Origin: Moorena sp. SIO3I8
GTDB lineage: Bacteria; Cyanobacteriota; Cyanobacteriia; Cyanobacteriales; Coleofasciculaceae
Direction: 5' to 3'
NCBI RefSeq assembly: GCF_010692325.1
Contig: NZ_JAAHHW010000015.1
Coordinates: 59,959 to 99,592 of the forward strand
Length of the DNA stretch: 39,634 nucleotides
Both the position numbers and the translations under genes were made by a program. Positions 1 through 7,393 of the stretch are shown here, piece by piece. Every line of letters begins with the position of its first letter. The first letter of the stretch is position 1. Under the pieces are notes generated by a model. It saw nothing but the letters and a program-made list of their open reading frames with translations, made no database searches and was not told the origin of the DNA.

Positions 1-1
1 A

Positions 2-616
2 CTCAAAGAAAAGTATGATTGTCCCATAGAGCAGGTGGTGATATTTCTGAAATTCACTCGCTCAGAAAAAGTTTATACTAATCAGTTGGTCGATACTAAT
101 ACCAGTCATTGCTATCGAGTAATCAGGCTGTGGGAGCAAGACCCATTACCATTATTGGCCAATCCTGCTTTATTGCCCTTCGCCACTTTAGCATTCAGTG
201 AATCTCCGACAAGATTATTAGAGCAAGTGGCGGCAGCAGTAGATAGGATTGAAGAACCATTGGCTTTTACTAACATATCCGCTTGTACCCAGTTACTAGC
301 TGGTTTGCGGTTTGACCAACGGTTGATCACAGAATTATTTCCGGAGGACGTGATGCAAGAGTCTGTAATTTATCAGAAGATCATTCAAAAAGGACATAAA
401 CTTGGTTTACTGGAAGGAAAACGCGAAGGAAGGCAAGAGGAAGGTTACTCAATCATTATACGTCAACTGACCCGTCGGTTTGGGAGTGTTGACGACCAGC
501 TACAACAGGGGATTCAAAAGCTTTCTATTGCTCAATTGGAGGAGTTGAGCGAGGCGCTGTTGGATTTTGAGACAGTCACAGATTTGACAGTCTGGTTAGC
601 TGAGCATCAGCAATAA
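2..616 (+). CDS. Rpn/DUF4351-type protein, 5'-truncated by window edge
   Basis: The frame is open to the left edge of the window (codons from base 2 read LKEKYDCPIEQVVIFLKFT), so the GTG at 35 is probably internal and the true start lies outside. The C-terminal ~75 residues (KREGRQEEG, IIRQLTRRFG, LSIAQLEELSEALLDF, LTVWL) have the charged helical pattern of DUF4351 domains. These end many cyanobacterial Rpn/PD-(D/E)XK 'putative transposase' proteins. The nuclease core itself is not in view, so activity cannot be judged. Rpn-family proteins are multicopy in filamentous cyanobacteria and linked to recombination-promoting DNA cleavage in E. coli; a role here is inference. The downstream neighbour is convergent, separated by low-complexity repeats. 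Confidence 0.7.
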   Translation, partial: LKEKYDCPIEQVVIFLKFTRSEKVYTNQLVDTNTSHCYRVIRLWEQDPLPLLANPALLPFATLAFSESPTRLLEQVAAAVDRIEEPLAFTNISACTQLLAGLRFDQRLITELFPEDVMQESVIYQKIIQKGHKLGLLEGKREGRQEEGYSIIIRQLTRRFGSVDDQLQQGIQKLSIAQLEELSEALLDFETVTDLTVWLAEHQQ

Positions 617-626
617 ACAGGATGCG

Positions 627-895
627 TGGAAATTAAGAATTAAGAATTAAGAATTGGGAATTAAGAATTGAGAATTAAGAATTGAGAATTAAGAATTGAG
701 AATTGAAAATTAAAAATTAAGAATTAAGAATTGAGAATTTGGCATTGGGAATTATGCCTTCTCCATTCTTCATTCTGCCTTCTTAATTCTCCATTCTTCA
801 TTCTGCCTTCTGCCTTCTGCCTTCTGCCTTCTGCCTTCTGCCTTCTTAATTCTTAATTCTACATTCTTAATTCTACATTCTTAATTCTACATTCT
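627..895. repeat. low-complexity purine/pyrimidine repeat tract
   Basis: From about 627 to 740 the + strand repeats AAGAATTAAGAATTGAG-type units. From about 760 to 895 it switches to CCTTCTG and TTAATTCTACATTC units, which are largely the reverse complement of the first half. The whole can fold as a long imperfect cruciform between two convergent genes. No gene is seen in it. Confidence 0.85.
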
Positions 896-907
896 GACAA
901 ACAACCT

Positions 908-2821
908 TCAACTTGAAACAGACATTTGATACCGTCCCAAAGCCAACAACGGGAAATATTGTTGATAGAAGTGGTACTTCAAATAAAAATGACTGGGAAA
1001 ACCTGTGCCTGTAAACTCGGTTTCATCCCAACTGCCATCGGGCTGTTGAGTTGACACTAAGTAGTTGACTCCCCTCTCAATGGCATCCCTTGCCCAGTTG
1101 CCAGTAGCTTCTCCTGCTGCCATTAAACCAATTAAAGCCCAAGCGGTTTGAGATGCGGTACTGATTCCTAGTCCCTTAAGACTGGGATCATCGTAACTAA
1201 GACAGGTCTCACCCCAGCCACCATTGAGGTTTTGACATTTCACTAGCCAAGCCGCACCCCGTTCGATACTACGTTGGTGGGTGTGAGGCGCTATTTTAGA
1301 TAATGCTGAAAGAGCACTACTGGTGCCATAGATATAGTTAACCCCCCAACGACCAAACCAGCTGCCATCGGCTTCCTGTTCCTGAATCAAAAATGCGATC
1401 GCTTTCTCTAACTGCTGGGATTCTATGGATAAATTACACGAACCCAGCATTTCCAGGACCCGTGCGGTCACATCCGCTGTGTTAGGGTCAATCATCGCTT
1501 TCAGGTCAGCATAGGGCAGAGAATTGAGCCAGTGTTGATTATTATTAATATCAAACGCCGCCCAACCCCCTTGGTTACACTGCATTGATGCTATCCAAGC
1601 CAAGCCACGAGCTATGGCTGCCTGCTTTAGTTTCTGATTAGGCAATTTCAAGCTATTCAAGGCCATAATCACCACTGGGGAATCATCTAAATCGGGATAG
1701 AAACGGTTTTGAAACTCAAAGGCCCATCCTCCTGGTTTCCCTTGGGGATTCTTGACCACCCAATCCCCATAGTCTAGTATTTGCTGCTGCAACAACCATT
1801 CGCCACCCCGAACTAAGGCTGGATGATCCGGTTCTAAACCAGATTCCACCATCGCTCGCAATACCCAAGCTGTATCCCAAACTGGGGAAACACAGGCTTG
1901 GACTCGGTAGCTGTCAGGGGTTTCAATGGCAAAGCGATCAATGGCTTCAAGTCCCCGTTGCACGACCGGATCCGCAAGATCATAGTTGAGACAACGCAAC
2001 GCTAACAGGGAATTCAACATGGCTGGAATAATTCCCCCCCAGTCTCCTGTGGCTTCTTGCCTTTCCAAGACCCATTTTTCTGCTGCTGCCAGTCCCTGCT
2101 TCCGGAATGGAACTAAATTCAAGTCTTCTGCTAACTTAAATCCATGATCAAGGAGTACAAATAAATCTGTCCAATCGGAATTGCGAGGTAGCTCAAACTT
2201 GGCGTGATCAGCTCCTTCGGTATATAACTCGTCTAGATTGATGCTTGGCTGAATATCAAATACTGGCTTCTGGTCAAAGACAATTAATAATGGAACTGTA
2301 CTTCCCCTTGCCCAGCTAGACATCTCATAGATCGTAAAGGGAAACCATTCCGGAAACAACATTATCCAGGGGGGAATCGAGGGAATCCCGCGCCAGCTAT
2401 AGCAGCCAATCAAGGCTAAATGAAATTTGGTGAAAATCCGGGTTTTGCTGATGCCACCCCGTCTGAGAATAAAATCCCTGGCTCGGACCAAAGCTGAGTC
2501 GCTGGCGGGTACCCCTAAAAGGCGAAGTGCCATATAAGCTTCCACCGAACAACTCAAATGCCCACCATCACCATAGAAAAGTTCCCAGCCACCGTGTTTC
2601 CGCTGTTGAGAACGCAGATAGGCTTCCGCTTTATGTAAAGGTCGTTGTTTGTCAGTTCCCCAAATTTTATGGAGTAGGATAATTTCCGCCGTTATGGTGA
2701 CATTAGATTCTAGTTCTGCCCACCAGTAACCATCGGGATATTGCTGAGCGAGTAGATAGCTTTGGCTATTTGCGATCGCTTCTGTAACCCCTGAGTTTAC
2801 AATCCTGTCTTGGGTTTGCAT
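908..2821 (-). CDS. shc: squalene-hopene cyclase
   Basis: Squalene-hopene cyclase converts squalene into hopene/hopanol at the membrane, the entry step of hopanoid synthesis. The 637-residue length is normal for the bacterial enzyme. The catalytic DxDD motif is present as D377-L-D-D380 within FYPDLDDSPVV, close to its position in the Alicyclobacillus enzyme. Several QW repeats are visible (QQPDGYWWAELE near the N-terminus, QEATGDWGG, QCNQGGWAAFD, QEADGSWFGRWG, QNLNGGWGE, QQPDGSWDE). The ATG at 2821 puts the first QW repeat about 30 residues in, as usual. It is divergent from an HpnB-like glycosyltransferase across only 103 bp, so the two may share a promoter region. No damage is seen. Confidence 0.97.
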   Translation of the reverse strand: MQTQDRIVNSGVTEAIANSQSYLLAQQYPDGYWWAELESNVTITAEIILLHKIWGTDKQRPLHKAEAYLRSQQRKHGGWELFYGDGGHLSCSVEAYMALRLLGVPASDSALVRARDFILRRGGISKTRIFTKFHLALIGCYSWRGIPSIPPWIMLFPEWFPFTIYEMSSWARGSTVPLLIVFDQKPVFDIQPSINLDELYTEGADHAKFELPRNSDWTDLFVLLDHGFKLAEDLNLVPFRKQGLAAAEKWVLERQEATGDWGGIIPAMLNSLLALRCLNYDLADPVVQRGLEAIDRFAIETPDSYRVQACVSPVWDTAWVLRAMVESGLEPDHPALVRGGEWLLQQQILDYGDWVVKNPQGKPGGWAFEFQNRFYPDLDDSPVVIMALNSLKLPNQKLKQAAIARGLAWIASMQCNQGGWAAFDINNNQHWLNSLPYADLKAMIDPNTADVTARVLEMLGSCNLSIESQQLEKAIAFLIQEQEADGSWFGRWGVNYIYGTSSALSALSKIAPHTHQRSIERGAAWLVKCQNLNGGWGETCLSYDDPSLKGLGISTASQTAWALIGLMAAGEATGNWARDAIERGVNYLVSTQQPDGSWDETEFTGTGFPSHFYLKYHFYQQYFPLLALGRYQMSVSS

Positions 2822-2924
2822 GTTTTACCGTTCTACTTCACACACCAGATTCAAAGGTGCGCGCACCTTTGGTTACGTTATTTTGCTACTTGTAGTGGAG
2901 AATTAGCAATAGGTATCAATACAA

Positions 2925-4184
2925 ATGGATACAATCGGATTAGCAATCACTGTTCTATCCTTAGGGATTTGGATCGGATTACTAGCATTTCGGGGTCAGT
3001 TTTGGCGAGCAGATCAACGGCTGGTTATAGAGAAATTCTCTACCAGGTCTGTAGGTCAAGGGGAATCCTTACCGAAAGTTTGTGCTGTAATTCCAGCTCG
3101 TAATGAAGCTGAGTTGCTCCCCACGACATTGCGATCGCTTCTGGCTCAAGACTACCCTGGCTGCTTGAAGGTGATTGTAGTCGATGACCAAAGCACTGAT
3201 CAAACCTGCACCATTGCTCAAGCCCTTGCCCAGGAAAGCAACCAATCTTCCGAACGATTCCAACTAGAAGTATTATCCGGTCAAGAGCTACCCCCTGGCT
3301 GGACAGGTAAACTTTGGGCCTTAGAACAAGGGATTTGTCATGGGCAGCAGCAAACCCCAGCCCCAGATTATTTTTTATTTACCGATGCTGATATTGAGCA
3401 TGATCCAGCCAATCTCCGTCAACTGGTTACCAAAGCGGAGATAGAACACTTGGATCTAGTTTCCCTAATGGTGTTGCTCAGATGCCAAGACTTTTGGGAG
3501 CGATTACTTATTCCTGCCTTTGTGTTCTTCTTTCAAAAACTGTATCCCTTTGCCTGGGTCAATAACCCCACAAAATCTACTGCCGCTGCGGCTGGAGGAT
3601 GTATTTTAATTCGCCATCAAGCCTTAAACCGCATCGGTGGAATTCAGGTGGTGCGTCAAGCATTAATCGATGATTGCGCCCTAGCTCAAGCAGTTAAATC
3701 TAGTAATAAACTCAAATCTTCCTCTGGTTCCCCTTCTGCCTTTGGTGGCATTTGGTTAGGGCTAAGTCAATCAACCCGCAGCTTACGACCATATCCTTCT
3801 TTAGCCAGTATCTGGAATATGATTGCTCGCACGGCTTTTACCCAACTAGAGTATTCCCCATGGCTATTAGTAGGTACGGTGATCGGAATGACCTTAATTT
3901 ATCTAGTACCTCCGATTGGTTTGATCGTTAGTGTATTGACTGGACATTGGCTGAATGCGATCGCCTTTGGCGCGGCTTCGCCGATCGCATCTTTTGTGAC
4001 ATGGTTGCTGATGGCTTTAGCTTACTTACCGACACTGCGTCTCTATCAATGTTCTCCTCTGCTGGGATTTTGCTTACCTGGGATCGGGTTGCTCTATACC
4101 CTAATGACCATAGATTCAGCATGGCGACATTGGCAAGGAAGGGGTGGTGCTTGGAAAGGAAGGGTTTATTCGGTTGAGGGTTAA
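2925..4184 (+). CDS. hpnB: hopene-associated glycosyltransferase HpnB-like
   Basis: GT2-family membrane glycosyltransferase of 419 residues. An N-terminal membrane helix (residues ~3-22) precedes the nucleotide-sugar fold: VIPARNEAELL, VIVVDDQSTDQT and the DxD-type metal site FTDADIEHD at about residues 152-160. An acceptor-side motif ALIDDCALA follows near residue 245. Two or three C-terminal membrane helices (from ~325 on) end the protein. HpnB proteins are encoded next to squalene-hopene cyclases and are assigned to hopanoid head-group or membrane-sugar chemistry; the exact substrate is unproven. Divergent pairing with shc supports the assignment. Residues 345-355 (AIAFGAASPIA) are encoded by a palindromic repeat inserted in frame between membrane segments. 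Confidence 0.88.
   Translation: MDTIGLAITVLSLGIWIGLLAFRGQFWRADQRLVIEKFSTRSVGQGESLPKVCAVIPARNEAELLPTTLRSLLAQDYPGCLKVIVVDDQSTDQTCTIAQALAQESNQSSERFQLEVLSGQELPPGWTGKLWALEQGICHGQQQTPAPDYFLFTDADIEHDPANLRQLVTKAEIEHLDLVSLMVLLRCQDFWERLLIPAFVFFFQKLYPFAWVNNPTKSTAAAAGGCILIRHQALNRIGGIQVVRQALIDDCALAQAVKSSNKLKSSSGSPSAFGGIWLGLSQSTRSLRPYPSLASIWNMIARTAFTQLEYSPWLLVGTVIGMTLIYLVPPIGLIVSVLTGHWLNAIAFGAASPIASFVTWLLMALAYLPTLRLYQCSPLLGFCLPGIGLLYTLMTIDSAWRHWQGRGGAWKGRVYSVEG
3957..3988 (+). repeat. in-frame palindromic element inside hpnB
   Basis: A 32-nt imperfect palindrome starts with the HIP1 octamer GCGATCGC and ends with CGATCGC, around a CTTTGGCGCGGCTTCG core. It is translated as AIAFGAASPIA. It shares the CCTTTGGCGCG core with the copies at 28740, 35550 and 38477, but lies in the opposite orientation relative to the host gene. 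Confidence 0.8.
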
Positions 4185-4202
4185 GGTTGGAGGTTGTTCT
4201 AT

Positions 4203-4275
4203 GTTGAAGGTTGGAGGTTGATAGTTGAAGGTTGGAGGTTGATAGTTAAAGGTTGGAGGTTGATAGTTGAAAGTT
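4203..4275 (+). repeat. 21-nt tandem repeat, about 3.5 copies
   Basis: The unit GTTGAAGGTTGGAGGTTGAT plus A occurs at 4203-4223, 4224-4244 and 4245-4265 (one G-to-A change), with a partial fourth copy. It lies just downstream of hpnB. No coding or regulatory signal is recognised. Confidence 0.9.
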
Positions 4276-4281
4276 TACTGT

Positions 4282-4370
4282 TATAGCAGTCGAAGTAAAG
4301 GTTAAGACATAGTTTTGTTACCAGAGCCGCTCTTGTCTATTACCCTTTCCCTAACTATACTTCACTATAC
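4282..4370. mobile_element. MITE-like element, family A (degenerate right end)
   Basis: The left 30 nt (4282-4311, beginning TATAGCAGTCGAAGTAAAGG and ending AAGACATA) are identical to the reverse complement of the right terminus of the element at 37111-37245. The right end (about 4350-4370, reverse complement TAGTATAGTGAAGTATAGTT) matches the other terminus only partly. There is no transposase inside. The rest of the gap to 4637 holds no gene. Confidence 0.65.
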
Positions 4371-4637
4371 TATTAACTTTTGTTAAGCACTGCATAATGT
4401 CCTGAACTTTGCCTGAGAAATAAATAGTGGTATTTTAAAATAACTAGGCTCAAAATTAACTCGAAGGCTGAGCATTAAATGGGCATCTATTGATTGACTC
4501 TTCCTTTGCTATTTAAAAAAAAAATTAAAGCTCAGGAAAATCTTGGCTTGTGATATAAAGGCATTCAGCTAATTTTAGTCTACGAAGGTTTCAAAATATC
4601 GATAAACACTAGCTGATACCGACAAAGGATAGGATTT

Positions 4638-5411
4638 ATGTTGGATAAAAATCTAGCAACTATTTTTAGTGCTTTTTCCATCTCTTTAGGTTTAACCATT
4701 GCTCTGGCTGGTGATCTTCATGCAGAGAGCACATTTCCTGATCCTAATGTTCCCTTCGTTGCCCAGTCTCTAGACGTATTGACCAATCAGATTGGATTTC
4801 CAATTGAGTTGGACTTAACCAAAGCACAAATTCGAGGAACGTTGCCAATTGAAAAATTCCGGGAAGATTTAGTTAACTCTATCAATCAATATGATGGGTA
4901 TTACATCAAGAATACTCGTTATAACAAGTGGAAGATCAACGATATTAATCTTCAGTCTATTGACAATGGTGGAGCAACATTTTCCTTTACCGTCAATTTG
5001 CGTAAGTATGAATGCATCAAGATTCCAGGTGTTGGCAGGAAGTGTACTCGTCTCTTTTCTGTAACACCTAGTGGTGATGTCAGTCTTGGTATTGCTATAC
5101 GTAATAACGATTTACAAGTTGCTTACCGTAAGCATAATGTGCGTGGACGGGGATGGTATTCTGATGCTCTGACTCTTCTTGAACGTCTATTTCGTAATCA
5201 AACAGTTAAAGCGATCAAGAATGGTTTGGCAAATTTTGATGGTGTCAATTTAATTTCCTATCTTAAAGATGCAGGTGTTGATAAACAGTTGAAACCCTAT
5301 GGCTTAACCCTAGATAAACTCGTTAAGGCTGGTGTTTCTATTAACGCCGATGTTACTCCAAAAGGGCTGAACTTTGTAATTGATTTACCTAAGACCATAA
5401 CCTTTGAATAA
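4638..5411 (+). CDS. exported protein of unknown function
   Basis: 257 residues; I do not recognise the family. Residues 1-30 form a typical Sec signal peptide (charged MLDKN, hydrophobic stretch IFSAFSISLGLTIALAG, cleavage near LHA-ES), so the product is probably periplasmic. The rest alternates polar and hydrophobic residues as in a beta-rich fold. Two cysteines (near KYECIKIPG and GRKCTRLF) are 14 residues apart and could form a disulphide. An amphipathic helix-rich C-terminal part follows (LLERLF, LISYLKDAGV). AGGAT lies about 8 nt before the ATG. It is convergent with the EAD1-like membrane protein, with 44 bp between stop codons. No link between them is proven. Confidence 0.75.
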   Translation: MLDKNLATIFSAFSISLGLTIALAGDLHAESTFPDPNVPFVAQSLDVLTNQIGFPIELDLTKAQIRGTLPIEKFREDLVNSINQYDGYYIKNTRYNKWKINDINLQSIDNGGATFSFTVNLRKYECIKIPGVGRKCTRLFSVTPSGDVSLGIAIRNNDLQVAYRKHNVRGRGWYSDALTLLERLFRNQTVKAIKNGLANFDGVNLISYLKDAGVDKQLKPYGLTLDKLVKAGVSINADVTPKGLNFVIDLPKTITFE

Positions 5412-5455
5412 TTAGTTAAGCTGTTAGGCATTAATGCTTAATAGCTTAGTCAGAT

Positions 5456-6943
5456 TTATTTGAGCTTTTCTAAAACTTGGTTATCTCTAATAATTTTATT
5501 TATTTCTTCGATAACATCATTTCGTTGTCGAGGCACCAAATATGCTGTTTCTCCGAATCCTATTACAAAGGATAATATCCCACTACCAGGTCTAAATGAA
5601 TAGTCAATTATTTGAGTATTTTTTATTTGAAAATTTCCAGTCGGATTAGGCTTATAAATAATTTTGAATTTGATATATCCTTTATAGTTTCTCTTGAGAA
5701 ATTTTAAGTGTTTTTCCTGCTTGCTCCATTCCACCTCACTAAGTAATACGTGTAATTCATGTGATTCATCATCTTGACCCGGGGATTTTATAAATTTATC
5801 TATTACTTCAGCTTTATGTATAAATATTGTCTTTAATTTATTAGGTTTAGTTAGATGCTGTTGTTCAAAAACTTTTACGATTTCTGGGTAATTGTCATAG
5901 TTTTGATGTAACTTTACTGTTTTAGTGGGAAGAATGCTAAATATAAATGCTTCTGCTAATATGACTATTCCCAAGATTACTAAGCTTCCCAAGATTACTA
6001 AGCTTCCCAAGATTACTAAGCTAACTGAGCCTATTTGGTTCAGTGTTAAATTTAGTTTTTTAACTAAACCAATTATAGCTAATATAATAACTATAATTGT
6101 ACATATTATACACAACAACATGCTCCAAAATTTAGAATACTTAACCCATTCTTGATTAATAAAGAATTCCATTATCCAAGCCACCATACTACTAATTAAT
6201 AGTCCTAGCAATACATAATCAAATTTAAATAAGCGGTTATTGCTTACCAATCTTATTATATAGCTTAGTATATAGCTTGCTTTCCTCCTCTTGGACTTGT
6301 TTTTTAACCACCATTTCTTGAGGTTATAAGCATTTTTGCTTGAAATATCAATATATTTATTTTTAACTAAAAAATTAGTAAAATTGATGATAGGTATTTC
6401 ACTGTAAAAATTTTCATCAAGTATAGCTTTTAAGTTATCTTTATCTATAATTTTATTTAAAATTATTATAGTTTTATCTTCTGTTACCTTCACTAATTGA
6501 TTAGTCCAATAATCTTGATATAATTGTTTTTTTGACTTCTTTTTTATCTTTTTTTCTAAAGGATACAATAGGTCGAGCAAACTAGTTGTAATTTTAAAAT
6601 TTTCATTGATTTCTTTTAACTTAGGATTACCGGGATTTTCTTCAAGTGCGCCATTAATTAAGTCTTCTAAACTATTTCTAGTATTAAAATGCTTTACTAC
6701 TTTGTAAGCTATTTCATCCAAATCTTCCCCAAGAGCAATATCGTCCAGATTTATAGTGAATTGATTTTTTAGCATCATTTCTAATTCAGTTTCACCAGGG
6801 AAAGCACTAAGCAGCGCTAACTTTATCTGTTTTAAAAGATAACCAGGGGTATTTCCAGCATTTTTTCTTCTAGCAGGGAAAGCAGTAAACAGAGCTGACT
6901 CTATCTGATCAAGGAGATAATCGGGGATATTTTTAACCTTCAT
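5456..6943 (-). CDS. EAD1-like membrane protein, candidate conflict-system component
   Basis: 495 residues, clearly more AT-rich than its neighbours. Residues ~34-113 fit Effector-Associated Domain 1: LLKQIKLALLSAFP, ELEMMLKNQFTINLDDIA, DEIAYKVVKHFNTRN, LEDLINGALEENPGNPKL. EADs are small helical adaptors that couple effectors to NTPase or peptidase partners in bacterial conflict and signalling systems. The first EAD helix is partly duplicated (residues 6-26 resemble 32-53). A helical linker follows. Three membrane segments lie at about 241-263, 272-294 and 303-337; the third contains a perfect 6-residue repeat (LVILGS). The C-terminal ~155 residues are a soluble domain of unknown fold. There is no catalytic motif, and no second EAD protein was seen in the window. 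The EAD call rests on motif recognition, not a search. Confidence 0.72.
   Translation of the reverse strand: MKVKNIPDYLLDQIESALFTAFPARRKNAGNTPGYLLKQIKLALLSAFPGETELEMMLKNQFTINLDDIALGEDLDEIAYKVVKHFNTRNSLEDLINGALEENPGNPKLKEINENFKITTSLLDLLYPLEKKIKKKSKKQLYQDYWTNQLVKVTEDKTIIILNKIIDKDNLKAILDENFYSEIPIINFTNFLVKNKYIDISSKNAYNLKKWWLKNKSKRRKASYILSYIIRLVSNNRLFKFDYVLLGLLISSMVAWIMEFFINQEWVKYSKFWSMLLCIICTIIVIILAIIGLVKKLNLTLNQIGSVSLVILGSLVILGSLVILGIVILAEAFIFSILPTKTVKLHQNYDNYPEIVKVFEQQHLTKPNKLKTIFIHKAEVIDKFIKSPGQDDESHELHVLLSEVEWSKQEKHLKFLKRNYKGYIKFKIIYKPNPTGNFQIKNTQIIDYSFRPGSGILSFVIGFGETAYLVPRQRNDVIEEINKIIRDNQVLEKLK
5968..6021 (-). repeat. 3 x 18-nt perfect tandem repeat inside membrane helix
   Basis: TTCCCAAGATTACTAAGC occurs three times without change (5968-5985, 5986-6003, 6004-6021). 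It is in frame and adds six-residue units to the third membrane helix of the EAD1-like protein. Perfect identity implies a recent expansion or an unstable length. Confidence 0.95.
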
Positions 6944-7393
6944 GTAAGTTCTCTACCTGTCAACAATAGAACTACTGATGCGATCGCTTTTAGGTGGGAT
7001 CCGATGGGCGAGTAAGCTATTGAATTTGGGTCTAATCAAATCTCCGTTAAGGATATTCGTCATTGGTTTGCTCATAGTTGTTAATGTACCTGATTAGACT
7101 AAAAATTACTATAATTCACCCTCTGTAATCTTATATGAGTAAGAGGAACGCCGATAGGCTGGTCTCAACTATATCCCAGTGGCATAGACAAGCGGTATAA
7201 GCCAGATCAAATAAGTTTGAGTGTAACAACAGCGGTTGGATATCTAACTCCTCTCCCCCCACACTTCCGAGACTTCCCGCTTAACCCAAATATCAAAAAA
7301 CTACCCCTATTACCATCATCCTACTGGGCAAATTGCTAAGATTTGCGCCATTATATCAATGTTTTCGGTGTGAGTAGTCAACTATCGTTCCCA
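6944..7393. other. intergenic region between divergent genes
   Basis: 450 bp separate the EAD1-like gene from the porin. It holds a HIP1 octamer at about 6979 and a TATAAT hexamer at 7110-7115 that could be a -10 box for the porin, although no good -35 box lies at the usual spacing. No gene or repeat is seen. Confidence 0.5.

Noticed and set aside
7343-7393. upstream TTG start for the first porin
   Set aside because: It would place 17 residues before a normal signal peptide beginning at ATG 7394, and no ribosome site supports it.
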